From assembly GCF_037914945.1 (NCBI RefSeq), contig NZ_CP149787.1, positions 186,001-250,000 on the forward strand: 64,000 nucleotides of DNA, given 5' to 3'. A program made the translations under genes and the position numbers. Position 1 is the stretch's first letter; the number at the start of each line of letters is the position of its first letter. The DNA is from Haloterrigena sp. KLK7. Lineage in GTDB: Archaea > Halobacteriota > Halobacteria > Halobacteriales > Natrialbaceae. The notes under the pieces were generated by a model. It was given only the letters and a program-made list of their open reading frames with translations, made no database searches and was not told the origin of the DNA. Positions 16,824-25,021 of this stretch are shown here, piece after piece.

Positions 16824-17945
16824 TTACGCGTTTCGAACCGCCAGGGCGGCCGAGACGATCGCGTCGGGCGTCAGCGGCGCGTCCGTCCACGGGGGCAGCC
16901 GGCGGTCGGGACCGGGCGGCGCGATCGAGTCGGCGTAGCGGACGAGCTGGTCCCGTTCGGCCGCGGGATCGTACGTCAGGCCGTTGAACGCCGCGTCGGC
17001 GCGGTACTGCTCGACCAGCCGGTCGCCGGTCGCGAGGTACCGCTCCCGGAGGGTGTCGTAGTCCGGGTCGACGCCCCGTTCCTCGACGACGCGCAGCAGT
17101 TCCCCGGCCACCTCGCGGCTCATCCCCTCGAGGCCGGTCTCGCCGGCGACCGCGCGGTGGTCGTGCTCGTGGCGCCCGAGGTCCACCTGCGCGGCGCCGT
17201 CGAAGCCGGCCGCGTCGAAGGCGTCGCCGAGGGTCCCGACCTCGAGGCCCCAGGCCCGCGGCGCGCGGAGCCGCCGGACGAGGGCGGCCGTGGCGGCGAA
17301 CTCGCCGGCCAGCGGGTACCGAAAGGCGCGGAGGTAGTCGAGGATCGGCGCGTCGTGGCGGTCCGCGAGCGTCCGAACGAGCGGTGCGTAGAACAGCCGG
17401 AAGAGCCGCCCGTAGAGTCGGCCGTCCTCGATGCGGGCGTAGTACCCCTTCGAGAAGGCGTAGTCCATCGTCAGCGGCGCGAGCAGGCGCGGGACGTGGC
17501 CGGCCTCGTAGCTCCTGGCGTCGGCGTCGTGGACGACGACGTACTCGCCGGCCGCGGCGGCGGGACCGAGCGCGAGCCAGACGTCCCGTCCCTTACCGAA
17601 CTCCCCGTCCAGCCCCGCGTCGGCCAGCAGGGCCTCGACCCGGGGCGCGTTACACCACAGGACGCGGATCGGCAGCGAGAACGACTCGAGCCACCCGCGA
17701 AACGGACCGATCTCGTCGGCGCCGGCGCGGACGGGAACGAAGACGGCGGCCGGTGCGGGCTCGAGGGACTCGAGTTCCGAGAGAACGCGTTCGGCGGCGG
17801 GGTTCTCGTGTTCGCGGGCGGTCATCGGGACGACGACGGCCGTCTCGGCGACGGCGTCGGCGGCCGCGCGGGCGAGGTCGCTCTCGCGGCCGGCGGTCCC
17901 GCCGAACTCGTGGAGCGTCGCGATCCGCTCCTGAACGTACTCCAT
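16824..17945 (-). CDS. Glycosyltransferase, GT81 (glucosyl-3-phosphoglycerate synthase)-like
   Basis: A 373-residue protein resembling GpgS/MpgS-type glycosyltransferases, which make compatible-solute precursors such as glucosylglycerate. The N-terminal segment ETAVVVPMTAREHENPAAERVL, the metal-binding YVVVHDADARSYEAGHVPRLLAPL (about residues 157-180) and the acceptor/dimer region RAFRYPLAGEFAATAALV with WGLEVGTLGDAFDAAG are family landmarks. A role in mannosyl- or glucosyl-glycerate synthesis in high salt is inference. The ATG at 17945 (MEYVQERIATLHEFGG) is chosen over one 36 bp upstream. Confidence 0.82.
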   Translation of the reverse strand: MEYVQERIATLHEFGGTAGRESDLARAAADAVAETAVVVPMTAREHENPAAERVLSELESLEPAPAAVFVPVRAGADEIGPFRGWLESFSLPIRVLWCNAPRVEALLADAGLDGEFGKGRDVWLALGPAAAAGEYVVVHDADARSYEAGHVPRLLAPLTMDYAFSKGYYARIEDGRLYGRLFRLFYAPLVRTLADRHDAPILDYLRAFRYPLAGEFAATAALVRRLRAPRAWGLEVGTLGDAFDAAGFDGAAQVDLGRHEHDHRAVAGETGLEGMSREVAGELLRVVEERGVDPDYDTLRERYLATGDRLVEQYRADAAFNGLTYDPAAERDQLVRYADSIAPPGPDRRLPPWTDAPLTPDAIVSAALAVRNA

Positions 17946-18079
17946 CGGTGGAGTGTTCGACCGGACCGGTAAAACGGCCACGACTCCGGCCAGACCGTCC
18001 GGTCGTGACGGCGGAGTTACAGTATCGGCCCCTCAGGTCGTCACGACACAGAACTCGATAAAGCACCGGTCTTTTTCTA

Positions 18080-18095
18080 CCCTACGTTCGTAGGG
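18080..18095 (+). promoter_or_regulatory. Perfect inverted repeat in a gene leader
   Basis: CCCTAC-GTTC-GTAGGG forms a perfect 6-bp stem with a 4-base loop, placed 8 bp upstream of the start codon at 18103 and just before a run of six G residues that could serve as ribosome-binding site. It could be a leader hairpin or a repressor operator for the small zinc-finger gene. Confidence 0.4.
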
Positions 18096-18102
18096 GGGCA
18101 AC

Positions 18103-18273
18103 ATGAAATCAGTCCGGAAGGCGCTCCGCGACGGCGAACTCGAGAAGGACACCTACGATCGGCTCGTCTGTGGCGACTGCGAGAAGGCCCTGAAGACCGA
18201 AAACGACCCGGACCAGATCAAGACGGTCCGCATCTGTCCGGAGTGCGATGCCGAGTGGAAGGAGATTCGCTGA
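18103..18273 (+). CDS. HVO_0758-family zinc finger protein (56 residues)
   Basis: A 56-residue protein, MKSVRKALRDGELEKDTYDR at the start, then VCGDCEKALKT and RICPECDAEWKEIR. The two CxxC knuckles (C23/C26 and C46/C49) form one zinc ribbon. It closely resembles the conserved Haloferax HVO_0758 type of small zinc-finger protein. Function is unknown; many haloarchaeal CxxC microproteins are predicted regulators or nucleic-acid binders. It is a stand-alone gene with a hairpin in its leader. Confidence 0.85.
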   Translation: MKSVRKALRDGELEKDTYDRLVCGDCEKALKTENDPDQIKTVRICPECDAEWKEIR

Positions 18274-18435
18274 TCGCGTCCGGATCGCCCGCCCGAATCG
18301 GAGTCCCTTCTTCGGCCGCTGGTCGGGAGTGGAGACGCCGGATTGTAGCGTCGAGCCAATGGAGGCGCTGCGGCGCAGCGTCACGCCGACGGTGCTACGG
18401 CACAGCGTCGCTTCAGGGACGCCGTCGGGGCCGCG

Positions 18436-18990
18436 CTAGCCCGGCGTCGGACCCACCCGCTCGAGGGCCGTCCGAATCGGCCGCAGTCCGGGATAGCCGT
18501 GGCGACGCCAGTACGTGAACGCGACGGCGGCCAGGACCCACTGCGCGAGGAAGTACGGCTCGGTCAGCGAGTCCCGGAGGAGTCCGAGGACGGTCGGCGG
18601 CCCGCCCTCGTAGGGTTCGACCGGCGTGATCGGCCACAGCAACTGGTTCGGTCGGGTCTCGGCGTCCCAGACCATCGGGAGGACGTCGACGAGCGTGTGC
18701 GAGATCGCGCCGATCCCGAACGCGATCCCGCACTCGGTCCGGTCGTATCGGGCGGCGACGAGCGAGACGGCGATCGACAGCGGCACCAACAGGAGCAGCG
18801 AGTGGGCGAGCGAGCGCCCCGTCGGGAGGACCGTCAGGTACCACGCCAGCGGCTTGTCGACGAGGTCCGGGAACTGGCTCCCAAACGCGAGCAACAGCGC
18901 CGGGACGTGCGCCGGCGGCGCGTCGAATCGCGCTCGAGTCGCGATCGTATAACAGAGGTAGGCGACGGCGACGTGTCCGAGTGGCCACAT
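18436..18990 (-). CDS. DUF457/YdjM-like membrane protein (metal-dependent hydrolase type)
   Basis: A 184-residue protein starting MWPLGHVAVAYLCYTIATRA. It has four or five membrane segments and the family signatures GSQFPDLVDKP and SLAHSLLLLVPLS, in which His and Asp residues are thought to bind metal (the LexA-regulated YdjM/YfhO-like inner-membrane hydrolase family). The ATG at 18990 is chosen, because the longer frame to 19284 is arginine-rich. Paralogous to the gene at 21004-21561 and more distantly to 20381-20911. No substrate is known. Confidence 0.82.
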   Translation of the reverse strand: MWPLGHVAVAYLCYTIATRARFDAPPAHVPALLLAFGSQFPDLVDKPLAWYLTVLPTGRSLAHSLLLLVPLSIAVSLVAARYDRTECGIAFGIGAISHTLVDVLPMVWDAETRPNQLLWPITPVEPYEGGPPTVLGLLRDSLTEPYFLAQWVLAAVAFTYWRRHGYPGLRPIRTALERVGPTPG

Positions 18991-19103
18991 GCTGGTCGGG
19001 ACGATGCGAGGCCGAGGGATAACTGGTGCGGTTGGACTCGGGACCGCGAGACGCGGGATCACGGGACCGGCACCGACGAGCCGCGTCGGTCGCAGTGTAA
19101 GCC

Positions 19104-19571
19104 TTAAAATCGAACGTACCGCTCGGCGAGCGGGTACGCCGGTCCGACCAGCGCGCCGTAGACGAGCAGACCGGCGAGACTCTCCCAGTGGAGGTAGGGG
19201 AACGGTGGCGTCCAGCCGAGCAGTCCGAGCCACAGCGGCAACAGCAGCGCGACGCCGAGGAGCCACGCGACGAGGCCGAAACACGCGCCGAGCGTGATCC
19301 CCGTGATCGGATCGGTCAGGTCCTCCCCGAGGGGGCCCAGTGCGCCGAGGATCCGATAGGCGAACGCTCCGATCGCGCTGGCGACTAGCAGAACGGAGAG
19401 TCCCGGTAGCAGGCCGGGTCGGTCGACGAGGAAGCCGACCGACTCGAGCAGTCCGACCGCGTACAGGACGACCCCGAACCCCGTCCCGCCAGCGAGCCCG
19501 GCGATCGCGACTGCGGCCAGGCGTCCGACACCCCGATCGACGAACCGCCGCTGAACGAGTTCCCCACTCAT
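19104..19571 (-). CDS. Four-helix membrane protein, unknown function
   Basis: A 155-residue hydrophobic protein with about four membrane helices: LAAVAIAGLAGGTGFGVVLY, LPGLSVLLVASAIGAFAYRI, GACFGLVAWLLGVALLLPLW, and the final LAGLLVYGALVGPAYPLAER. Positively charged ends (RRFVDRGVGR, ERYVRF) fit a cytoplasmic N-terminus. No enzymatic motif is visible and I do not recognise the family. It sits between two DUF457-like genes. Confidence 0.75.
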   Translation of the reverse strand: MSGELVQRRFVDRGVGRLAAVAIAGLAGGTGFGVVLYAVGLLESVGFLVDRPGLLPGLSVLLVASAIGAFAYRILGALGPLGEDLTDPITGITLGACFGLVAWLLGVALLLPLWLGLLGWTPPFPYLHWESLAGLLVYGALVGPAYPLAERYVRF

Positions 19572-19868
19572 ACGCTCTCTATGGGAATCTCCATCAGTCG
19601 ATACTTATCTGTTTATGATTTTTCGGATCGATATCATATCGATGGCGACCGACCGTGAGCGAAACGAACGAGAAATGAACGAGGACGCGGTCGAGTCGAT
19701 CGACCCGACCGAGTGCAGACGGTTCACCCCCTCATCCGGATACGAGCGGTGAGGGCGCGCCCGACCTCACACGTCGAGTCGCGCGCCGAAACGAGACTCG
19801 AGTCGCGACTCGACTCGGCACGTGATGTTCTGCTGACTATTATCCGCGTCTCGTTCCAACTGCGGGGT
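19572..19868. other. Intergenic region between divergent genes
   Basis: A roughly 300-bp divergent gap. An AT-rich tract at about 19600-19640 (TTATCTGTTTATGATTTTTC) should hold the leftward promoter. The remainder is GC-rich with repeated GAGTCGCG words at about 19772-19812; no gene is visible. Confidence 0.4.
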
Positions 19869-20384
19869 ATGCACACCGGTCCGCTCGCTCGAGGGTTCGG
19901 AATCGCAGTTCTGACCGCAGGTCTCCTCGGGTGCCTCGTCCTGGGCGGCGCCGGCTGGTCCCTCGAGGCGGTTCAGACGGACGACTCGAGCGACGCGAAC
20001 GAGGTCGTCGTCCTCGACGGCGGCGACTACGACCTCGGTGCGGCGTACCGCGACGCCGGCCCGTCGGCGACTTCGGGGGCCGAGACGACCGGTCGAGCGG
20101 CGACCGCCGGCCTGTCGGCCGTCGCGTCCGAGCTCGGAGCCGCCCTCGTGGCGCCGGCGGACCGCAGCGAGGAGCGCCGGATCGGCGGCCTCCGCTACGC
20201 GCACGCGATCTCGGCCGTCGGCGCCGCGCTGGTCGCGGGCCGCGCGCTCGCCGGCTGGCGACTCGATCCCCGCCGGCGCTCGCTCGAGCCGACCGGTCGG
20301 CTGCCGTTCGGCGGCGACACCGGGTCGGAGCCGGTCGATCGAGGAGCGTCGGGGACGACTCGAGTCGCGCGAAGCGGGGAGTGA
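19869..20384 (+). CDS. Hypothetical protein with two membrane segments
   Basis: A 171-residue protein: the N-terminal hydrophobic segment GFGIAVLTAGLLGCLVLGGAGW (listed by its ends, about residues 9-30) could be a signal anchor, and a second segment AISAVGAALVAGRALAGW lies at about 118-135. The middle is acidic with VVVLDGGDYDLGAAYRDAG. No family recognised. Its stop overlaps the GTG of the next gene by four bases (GTGA), so the two are translationally coupled. The start at 19869 follows a frame-open but basic stretch. Confidence 0.68.
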   Translation: MHTGPLARGFGIAVLTAGLLGCLVLGGAGWSLEAVQTDDSSDANEVVVLDGGDYDLGAAYRDAGPSATSGAETTGRAATAGLSAVASELGAALVAPADRSEERRIGGLRYAHAISAVGAALVAGRALAGWRLDPRRRSLEPTGRLPFGGDTGSEPVDRGASGTTRVARSGE

Positions 20385-20911
20385 TCGACGTGGCCGACGG
20401 ACTCACGCACGTGCTGGTCGCGTACGCGCTCGCGACGCTCCTCTCGGTTCGGTACCCGTGGATCACGGCGCGGCTGACGACCGTCGCGATGGTCGGCGGG
20501 ACGCTGCCCGATCTCAATCGCCTGAAGTGGGTCGTCCCGCCGGAGACGATCGAATCGGTGATCGGGGCGTCGTTCTCCTGGCGACCGATGCACTCGATCG
20601 GCGGCGTCGCGGTCGCGATCTGCATCGCCTCGCTGACCGTCCGGGCGGAGTACCGACGGGCGGTCGCGCTCCTGCTCGCGCTCGGCGCGCTGTCGCACTT
20701 CGCGCTCGACCTCCTGCTGGTGCCGCCGGCGGGCACCTACCAGTACCTCTGGCCGCTCACCGATGCCGACGTCGTCTTTCCGGGGTTCTACAGCAGCCGG
20801 GATCGGTGGGTCGCCCCCGTCGCGATCCTGCTGGCCCTCGCGGCGCGATCGATCGCCCGGCGTCGATATCGGGCGCTCGAGCGGGGACCGGCGATACGGG
20901 CGGACGGGTGA
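20381..20911 (+). CDS. DUF457-like membrane protein (metal-dependent hydrolase type)
   Basis: A 176-residue protein beginning with GTG overlapping the upstream stop; an alternative GTG at 20390 gives MADGLTHVLVAYAL. Signatures are DGLTHVLVAYALATLL, MVGGTLPDLNRLKWV and SWRPMHSIGGVAVAI, the His/Asp pattern of the YdjM/DUF457 family, followed by further helices with LGALSHFALDLLLV. It is the third such gene within 3 kb. The catalytic role is predicted, not proven. The upstream coupled gene may be its partner. Confidence 0.8.
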   Translation: MIDVADGLTHVLVAYALATLLSVRYPWITARLTTVAMVGGTLPDLNRLKWVVPPETIESVIGASFSWRPMHSIGGVAVAICIASLTVRAEYRRAVALLLALGALSHFALDLLLVPPAGTYQYLWPLTDADVVFPGFYSSRDRWVAPVAILLALAARSIARRRYRALERGPAIRADG

Positions 20912-21003
20912 GGGGGTGAGTCCGTTTTCAGGTCGGATCGGCAGGTGGGACTCGAGCGGGAGTCGAGGAGGACGGCCGGTTCGATTTCGCTTGCACCGTT
21001 CCG

Positions 21004-21561
21004 TTAGGCCGCTTTTCGCGTGAGGAGCGCGGCGCTTCGGCGAACGTAGCCGGTTCCGGGCGTTCCGTCGCGATACCAGGCGAGGAGGGCGACGAGCACG
21101 AGGCCGAGCTGCGCCCACTCGTACCAGCCCATCGAGTAGCGCAGGAAGCCGGCGAGGATCCCGTCGACCGATTCGTACGGCGGCGGCGGGAGGAGCGGCC
21201 AGACGAGGAACGTCAACTGGGACGCGTCGGCCGTGAGGATCGCGTTCGGCGGGACGTCCGCCAGCAGGTGCGAGACGTGGCCGACGGCGAACGCGGTGCC
21301 GACGTCGGGTCGGTCGATCCGGAGCGCGACGAGATAGACCGTCGGAAGCAACAGCGCGGCGACGAAGACGGAATGGGTGAGCGTCCGGCCGCCGGGGAGG
21401 AGTCCGAACGACCACGCGAACGGCTTATCGATCAGATCGGGGAACTGCGACCCGATCGCCACGGCGATGACGGGAAGCGCACGCGGCGGACGGTCGCGGA
21501 GTCGATGCCGGGCGAACGAATAGCACAGGTACGCGACGGCGAGGTGTCCCCAGGGCCACAT
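21004..21561 (-). CDS. DUF457/YdjM-like membrane protein, paralogue of 18436-18990
   Basis: A 185-residue protein starting MWPWGHLAVAYLCYSFARHR. GSQFPDLIDKPFAWSFGLLP and GRTLTHSVFVAALLL match the paralogue at 18436-18990 almost position by position. It also shares the mid-protein HVSHLLADVPP with the other's AISHTLVDVLP. This fits a tandem duplication later separated by other membrane-protein genes. The C-terminal helix ends in basic residues (RRSAALLTRKAA). Confidence 0.82.
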   Translation of the reverse strand: MWPWGHLAVAYLCYSFARHRLRDRPPRALPVIAVAIGSQFPDLIDKPFAWSFGLLPGGRTLTHSVFVAALLLPTVYLVALRIDRPDVGTAFAVGHVSHLLADVPPNAILTADASQLTFLVWPLLPPPPYESVDGILAGFLRYSMGWYEWAQLGLVLVALLAWYRDGTPGTGYVRRSAALLTRKAA

Positions 21562-21843
21562 CGTCTCGAGGTTTCGTCGAAATCCGTAAAGGTACTTCGT
21601 TCGGGAGTCGCGCCCCGTTCGCGGTTCGGCGTTCGGTCGTCGCCGTCGGCCGAGCGCTCGAGAGGTCCCGGAGACCGGCTTCGTGCTCGGTCTGTGACTC
21701 GACGCGTTCCGCGCCGCTCGAGGACGTGAGCGACGACCGGTTCGGCGCTCCGGAACCGGAACCGCCGATGCGAGCGACTCGCGGTGAGAAGAACCTCTTT
21801 ACGTGAAGCTAAGTAGGAGTTTTACCTATCACTTATTCGCCAA

Positions 21844-22038
21844 ATGGAGGAGGAAACCACGGTGTCACTCGAGTTCACTGACGAAGAGATCGAGCGGATA
21901 CTGATGAGCCTCACGCTGGCTCGAAACAGTCCGCAGATGACCGGCTCGCTCGCGGTCGACGATCTCATCGCGCGGTTCGCGACCCACGCCGACGAGAGCG
22001 CTATTCCCGGCGTCGACGATCCCGCTACGGATCTCTAG
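21844..22038 (+). CDS. Small acidic protein, unknown function
   Basis: A 64-residue, strongly acidic protein, MEEETTVSLEFTDEEIERIL followed by MSLTLARNSPQMTGSLAVDD. Amphipathic helices suggest a small protein-binding or ribbon-helix-type fold, but no motif is decisive. The AT-richer stretch just upstream (about 21795-21838, with TTTTACCTATCAC) resembles a haloarchaeal promoter, supporting expression. I do not recognise a named family. Confidence 0.65.
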   Translation: MEEETTVSLEFTDEEIERILMSLTLARNSPQMTGSLAVDDLIARFATHADESAIPGVDDPATDL

Positions 22039-22196
22039 AACGACTCGTTCGGAGCGAGGCGTCTCGCTCCCCGACTCGGTGCCGGCGAACGGTCATGTAC
22101 TGATCGACCGTTCGTACTGAGAGGCCCCCTCGCGAGTCGTGAATCGGCATGCACGGGCAGGGTGACGGTAAAGCTGATCGCGGTCGTACGCAGCGC

Positions 22197-22322
22197 ATGG
22201 GCGCCACTGAGCCATGCCCGAACTGCGGCGAAACGGACGTCTGGCTCGAGGAGCGAGCCCGACACATCCAGTACGGCTGCAACCTGTGCGATCACACGTG
22301 GAAACAGGAGAAGGCGACGTAG
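22197..22322 (+). CDS. CPxCG-type zinc microprotein (41 residues)
   Basis: A 41-residue protein, MGATEPCPNCGETDVWLEER then YGCNLCDHTWKQEKAT. Two CxxC knuckles (C7/C10 and C28/C31) define a single zinc finger of the kind abundant in haloarchaea. An in-frame ATG at 22149 would add 16 basic residues; I prefer 22197 because homologous microproteins begin just before CPNCG. Function unknown. Too short for routine gene calling. Confidence 0.65.
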   Translation: MGATEPCPNCGETDVWLEERARHIQYGCNLCDHTWKQEKAT

Positions 22323-22798
22323 GACGGGACCGCGTCGGTACCGTGACCGAGGCGAGTCATCGAGCGACGGTGCAGGCATCGACGCGTGACTCGAGGCGTT
22401 CTCTCTCGTCTCCGTTGCATTACCGATCGAAGAGAGTCGCCGTGTCAGCATCGGCCTCCCAACGACTCACGTCTCGACGCCGTCCCGTTCTGGACTGCCG
22501 AGAGACCGACCTGCGCTCTCGAGTCTCGCTCGCGTCGCTCGCGAGGCCGCCGAGGACTGCTCGAGGCGGGGACCCGCGACTACCGACCCCGACGACCGAC
22601 GGGTCGTTCACCCGCGTCGGCGGCCGCTCGTGAGGGTTCGGAACGTCCGATCCGTGATGACTTCTTCACGTGCGTCGTACGGCCGTCTGACTGACGTTTT
22701 TACTTTCGACTGTTGATCCGGCTGGTATGGTAGCTCGACTCGCCGTCGAGACGTTCCGCATCGAACAGCGACCGTCGGCGTATCGGAGGCGATAATCC
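22323..22798. other. Intergenic region, no gene seen
   Basis: About 475 bp without a credible frame. The block near 22549-22588 shares a 22-bp identity and further similarity with 26209-26250, so a small repeat or gene remnant may be present. An AT-rich tract at 22693-22715 (GACGTTTTTACTTTCGACTG) may carry the promoter of the following gene. Confidence 0.4.
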
Positions 22799-23128
22799 GT
22801 GTCGTCAGCACAGTCCACGTCGCTCCTCCCGCTGGACGGGCGCGTGACGACGTGGCCGGCGTACCTGCTGACCGTCTGTTGGCCGGGCGTCGGGCACCTC
22901 TACGCCAGGCAGTGGCGCCGCGGCTGCTGCTGGGCCGCACTGTGCGGGGTCGCGCTCGTGTTTCTGAGTCCCGGGTCGCTGCTCGCCGCCGGCCCGCTCG
23001 TCGATCCGCTCGTCCTCTCCGTCCTCCGCCTCGAGGCCACCTCCTTCGCGGACGTGGCCTTCCCGCTCGCCGTCCTCGCCCTCAGCGCGATCGATCTCTA
23101 CTCGCTCGCGGTGCTCGAAGAAGTGTAG
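22799..23128 (+). CDS. Small membrane protein (DUF7575-like)
   Basis: A 109-residue protein with the segment PAYLLTVCWPGVGHLYARQW at about residues 20-39, which is the TM2-like Pro/Gly-rich hairpin (P-G-x-G-H-x-Y-x-x-x-W). Two or three membrane helices follow (AALCGVALVFLSPGSLLAAG, AFPLAVLALSAIDLYSLAVL). Similar short membrane proteins are common in haloarchaea, often with a zinc ribbon that is absent here. Start is a GTG at 22799. Function unknown. Confidence 0.7.
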   Translation: MSSAQSTSLLPLDGRVTTWPAYLLTVCWPGVGHLYARQWRRGCCWAALCGVALVFLSPGSLLAAGPLVDPLVLSVLRLEATSFADVAFPLAVLALSAIDLYSLAVLEEV

Positions 23129-23339
23129 GGCCTCGGACAAGCGCACGCGAACGGTTCGGTCTACTCGCTTCCCCCTGACCTACTCGTCGCGGGTCCGTCA
23201 CGACCTCGTCTGCCCGCGTCCCGTCGGTGACTACCCGCGGTCGCCTCCGCAGACCGGGTTCCGGCGCCCGCGACGGGTATCGCACTCGCCGATCACTCGA
23301 GAGACGAGGGGCTGTCGGCTACTGCAGGAGCGACGGCGC

Positions 23340-24191
23340 CTAGACCGGCTCGAACCGGTAGCCGTCCCAGTCCTGGCTCTCGGGTTCGCGGATGCCGGCG
23401 CCGGGTTCGCGGAGTTCCTCGACGTAGACGGGTTCGACCTCGTCGCCGGTCTCGATAGTATCGGTCGTCACTTGACCGATCGCGCGGACCGATTCGGGGC
23501 AGAGCAGGAGGGCGGCCGAGCCGTCGGTGATCGGACAGAAGTCGTACAGCCGCAGCGGATCGGCGATGATCGGCGACTCGAGGATCGTCTCGACGTCGAC
23601 CTCCTTCTGGAACTGCGCCTTCGGATTGTCGACGCCGTTCCGATGGTTCTTGGCGGCGACCTTCGCCAGACTGTCTCGGGGCGCGTCGAACCGCTCGAGG
23701 TAGTGGCGGGCGGTGAGCCCCGCGAACGAGGGGAGCGTGACGCCGTGTTTGTACTCGACGGGATGCCCGACGGAGGCGATGATGTCGGTCGTCTCGCCGG
23801 TCGACCGATGGGTCATCTTCTCGCCGCCGACGAGCAGCGTCATGTCGCTGGCGCCGCTGGCGATCGACTGCCAGGCGGCGTAGATCCCCGCGCCGCCGCT
23901 CGAGCTGGTCTGGTCGACGCGCTGGGTGTACGCCGGCATCGCGCCGAGGTCGTGAACGAGGGCGTTCATCACGCCCGTCATCCCCTCGAACTCGCCGCTG
24001 GCCATGTTGGAGACGTACAGGTGCTCGACATCGCCCGGGTCGGCGCCCGCGTCCGCCAGACACTCGAGGCCGGCCTCCGCGAGGAGGTCGAGGATCCACT
24101 CTCCCTCGCGTTGCCCGAACTGGGTCATCGACGCGCCGATCACTGCCACGCGATCCCCCGTCTCGTCGGCGGACTGGCGCCCGGACGGCAT
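23340..24191 (-). pseudogene. Thiolase (SCP2-like) truncated and fused to DUF35 OB-fold tail
   Basis: An open frame of 283 residues. Residues 1 to about 240 match the archaeal thiolase-domain protein (RVAVIGASMTQFGQREGEWI, VDQTSSSGGAGIYAAWQSIA, DPLRLYDFCPITDGSAALLL) but stop where the C-terminal thiolase half with its GHPxGA and C-terminal active-site motifs should begin. The last roughly 45 residues (GQVTTDTIETGDEVEPVYVE, QDWDGYRFEPV) instead look like the end of the Zn-ribbon/OB-fold DUF35 protein normally encoded next to this thiolase. A deletion joining the two genes explains this. The product should lack thiolase activity. The start is the ATG at 24191. Confidence 0.75.
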
Positions 24192-24252
24192 CACCGCTCA
24201 CCTCCCGGTGTCGACGAGCGGCGGCTTCGGCGTCGTGACGTCCGCGCGGCGG

Positions 24253-24819
24253 TCATCGCTGGCCCCCCAGTACCGGTGACGGGTCCCGCCCCGCGGCGGA
24301 CGCGTCGCGGTCCGCCGCGTCGGACTCGACCGCGGACAGCCACTCGTCGACGGTGTACGTCCGCTCGTCGGCGGTGTTCAGCCGTTCCGTATACGGGACG
24401 ACGCCGCGGAGCTCGGCCGGATCCGTCACGGTCCCGTCCTCGGACAGCGCGAGCGCCACGACCGGGACGCGAACGCGCTCGCGCGAGGTGGCCGACTCGG
24501 CGCCGAACGGTGACGCCGGGAGTTGGCGTCGGCGGAACCCCGGCTCGATCGAGTGTCCGTCTCGGTCGGCCCAGCGCTCGAACGCGGCCACGAGGTCACC
24601 CTTCGACGGTGCGCTCGCGGCGCTCGTTTCCGGCGGCCACGAGGTGACCCGGTACTCGTCGATCCGGCCGGCCTCGCAGAGGGACTCGAGTCGCTCGATG
24701 ACGCCGTCGACGGTCTCGGCGATCGGGGCGGGGACGTCGGATCGAACGTAGCAGTCGATCCGAAGGTCCGCCGACTCGAGCGCGACGTCGGGGGACGAAG
24801 CTGATTCACCGGCCGACAT
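24253..24819 (-). CDS. Haloarchaeal HTH-associated acidic protein
   Basis: A 188-residue protein. ADLRIDCYVRSDVPAPIAET, DEYRVTSWPPET, GFRRRQLPASPFG, RVRVPVVALAL and LRGVVPYTERLNTADERTYT mark a conserved haloarchaeal family usually annotated as HTH-domain or hypothetical. Its first 14 bases overlap the end of the upstream winged-helix gene, a tight coupling, so the pair probably forms one regulatory unit. The biochemical role is unknown. Confidence 0.78.
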   Translation of the reverse strand: MSAGESASSPDVALESADLRIDCYVRSDVPAPIAETVDGVIERLESLCEAGRIDEYRVTSWPPETSAASAPSKGDLVAAFERWADRDGHSIEPGFRRRQLPASPFGAESATSRERVRVPVVALALSEDGTVTDPAELRGVVPYTERLNTADERTYTVDEWLSAVESDAADRDASAAGRDPSPVLGGQR

Positions 24820-25021
24820 AGCCGTCCTCCGTTCGTCGAACGAGGTCTCGGTCGTTGAGCGATGCGAGCAGCGGCAAGAGCGTGAGTTTGGACAGCCCGA
24901 GCAGCGCTTGCAGCTGGGAGACTGTCGGTTCGTCCGTCACGCGGACGGCTAAATAGACGAGCTTGGCCTGCGGTGATGCAAGCTCGTCCGGAATCGTTAG
25001 TCGGTGTTCACTCGTGGACAT
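24806..25021 (-). CDS. Small TrmB-like winged-helix regulator
   Basis: A 71-residue protein starting MSTSEHRLTIPDELASPQAK. LVYLAVRVTDEPTVSQLQAL and LGLSKLTLLPLLASLNDRDL form a TrmB/MarR-like helix-turn-helix, with wing VRRTEDGYVGR. It overlaps by 14 bp the gene at 24253-24819, with which it is normally paired in haloarchaea. The ATG at 25021 is chosen; an upstream frame to 25075 lacks acidic character. Confidence 0.8.
   Translation of the reverse strand: MSTSEHRLTIPDELASPQAKLVYLAVRVTDEPTVSQLQALLGLSKLTLLPLLASLNDRDLVRRTEDGYVGR

Noticed and set aside
16431-17972. Rightward frame of 513 codons opposite the GT81-like gene
   Set aside because: Antisense shadow; the leftward gene has the DDA metal motif and family landmarks, this frame has none.
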